From Haplosporangium gracile (lineage: Eukaryota > Mortierellomycota > Mortierellomycetes > Mortierellales > Mortierellaceae): a stretch of DNA of 16,597 nt. Location: positions 1-16,597 of the forward strand of contig JAAAUF010000903.1 in assembly GCA_015499985.1 (NCBI GenBank), read 5' to 3'. The notes under the pieces were generated by a model. It saw nothing but the letters and a program-made list of their open reading frames with translations, made no database searches and was not told where the DNA came from. Shown here in pieces: positions 16,186-16,597 of the stretch. Every line of letters starts with the position of its first letter. Positions within the stretch are counted from its first letter, which is position 1. The translations under genes and the position numbers were made by a program.

Positions 16186-16487
16186 TGTTACTCTATCTCT
16201 CGGTGAATGAATAGCGCTTGGCCCTCCTTGCGTTGGCTAGCATGTAGGCGCTGATAAGGTCACGTGAAAATATCCTATGGATGAGCAAATTGTATTACAT
16301 TGAAAAGGTGGAAGTATTTATCATGATAATAGACATCTATTCCGCTAAAAGAACACCGCTGACGAGAGAATGATGGTCGAGAAGGTTGATGACGATAGTA
16401 TGATTATATAGTCAAGAGAACGTCTTTGATGAAGGGTGATCACGGATTGATATACTCATAGTGACATAGCTGATACCTAATGATCAC
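16186..16487. other. Intergenic region, upstream of the last gene
   Basis: No coding frame. Short palindromes occur: TTATCATGATAA at 16318-16329, and TGATCA in a TGATCAC context near 16438 and 16481, the latter just before the TATA box. They could be protein-binding sites. Confidence 0.4.
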
Positions 16488-16495
16488 TATATAAA
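16488..16495 (+). promoter_or_regulatory. TATA box TATATAAA
   Basis: A consensus TATATAAA stands 62 bp before the ATG at 16550, followed by a C/A-rich leader (CAACCAACTCAAGCACTC). This is the clearest core promoter in the window. Confidence 0.7.
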
Positions 16496-16549
16496 TGCTT
16501 GGAAACTCTCTCTATTAACTCTTCCATATCAACCAACTCAAGCACTCAA

Positions 16550-16597
16550 ATGATCCAAAACACAGAATATCAAGATATTATTGACAAAATCAACAGG
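16550..16597 (+). CDS. Start of an unidentified gene, cut by window end
   Basis: Sixteen codons from ATG 16550 are open to the end of the window (MIQNTEYQDIIDKINR). They are called because of the strong TATA box and C/A-rich leader, matching other genes here. The peptide is too short to assign. Confidence 0.55.
   Translation, partial: MIQNTEYQDIIDKINR

Overview
The window looks like nuclear DNA of a filamentous fungus, most likely an early-diverging one (Mucoromycota, with Mortierellomycotina as my best guess). Genes are short and widely spaced. Introns are 79-109 bp with GT...AG ends, and one has a TACTAAC branch site. Leaders are rich in C and A and follow TATA-like boxes, and AATAAA signals sit at or near stop codons. 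The gene set (Crinkler-type effector, stand-alone Crinkler-type header, F-box, BTB, zf-3CxxC, dynamin-like GTPase, ISG12-like protein) suits accessory regions of such genomes. The assignment is inferred from gene content; no complete rRNA or tRNA gene is present to test it.

Layout, left to right. 2-2203 (+): a three-exon dynamin-superfamily GTPase, lacking only its extreme N-terminus. 2204-3184: no gene, but a decayed piece of the 25S/28S rRNA peptidyl-transferase region (copy A). 3185-4601: a divergent pair, an F-box protein (-) and a protein with an ADP-ribosyltransferase-like N-terminus and a C-terminal CCHC zinc knuckle (+), with a TGACGTCA palindrome between them. 4602-5165: two more 28S-derived copies (B and C). 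5166-7595 (-): a C2H2-like zinc-finger gene, then a full-length three-exon Crinkler-type effector with a restriction-endonuclease-like C-terminus. 7659-8640: a pyrimidine-rich minisatellite of about 18 units of 55-59 bp whose first unit contains the core-promoter motif of the zinc-finger gene. 8763-9198 (+): a stand-alone ubiquitin-like protein resembling a Crinkler header. 9455-10684 (+): a hypothetical gene whose coding signal moves between frames. 11153-12699 (-): a doubtful ORF, then a BTB/POZ protein. 13169-13606: a 19-bp tandem array and a stretch of inverted repeats. 13927-14231 (+): an ISG12/IFI6-like hydrophobic protein broken by an apparent one-base frameshift. 14624-15750: a doubtful ORF (-) and a zf-3CxxC protein (+). 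16550-16597 (+): the first 16 codons of a gene running off the window.

Nothing here is an operon. The shared theme is protein-interaction, ubiquitin-like and effector-type modules, with related promoter motifs (TGACGTCA followed by a TATA-like AATAG) before the Crinkler and zinc-finger genes. The most unusual signals are the dispersed 28S-derived repeats, the minisatellite that appears to have grown from a promoter module, and the ART-like/zinc-knuckle protein.
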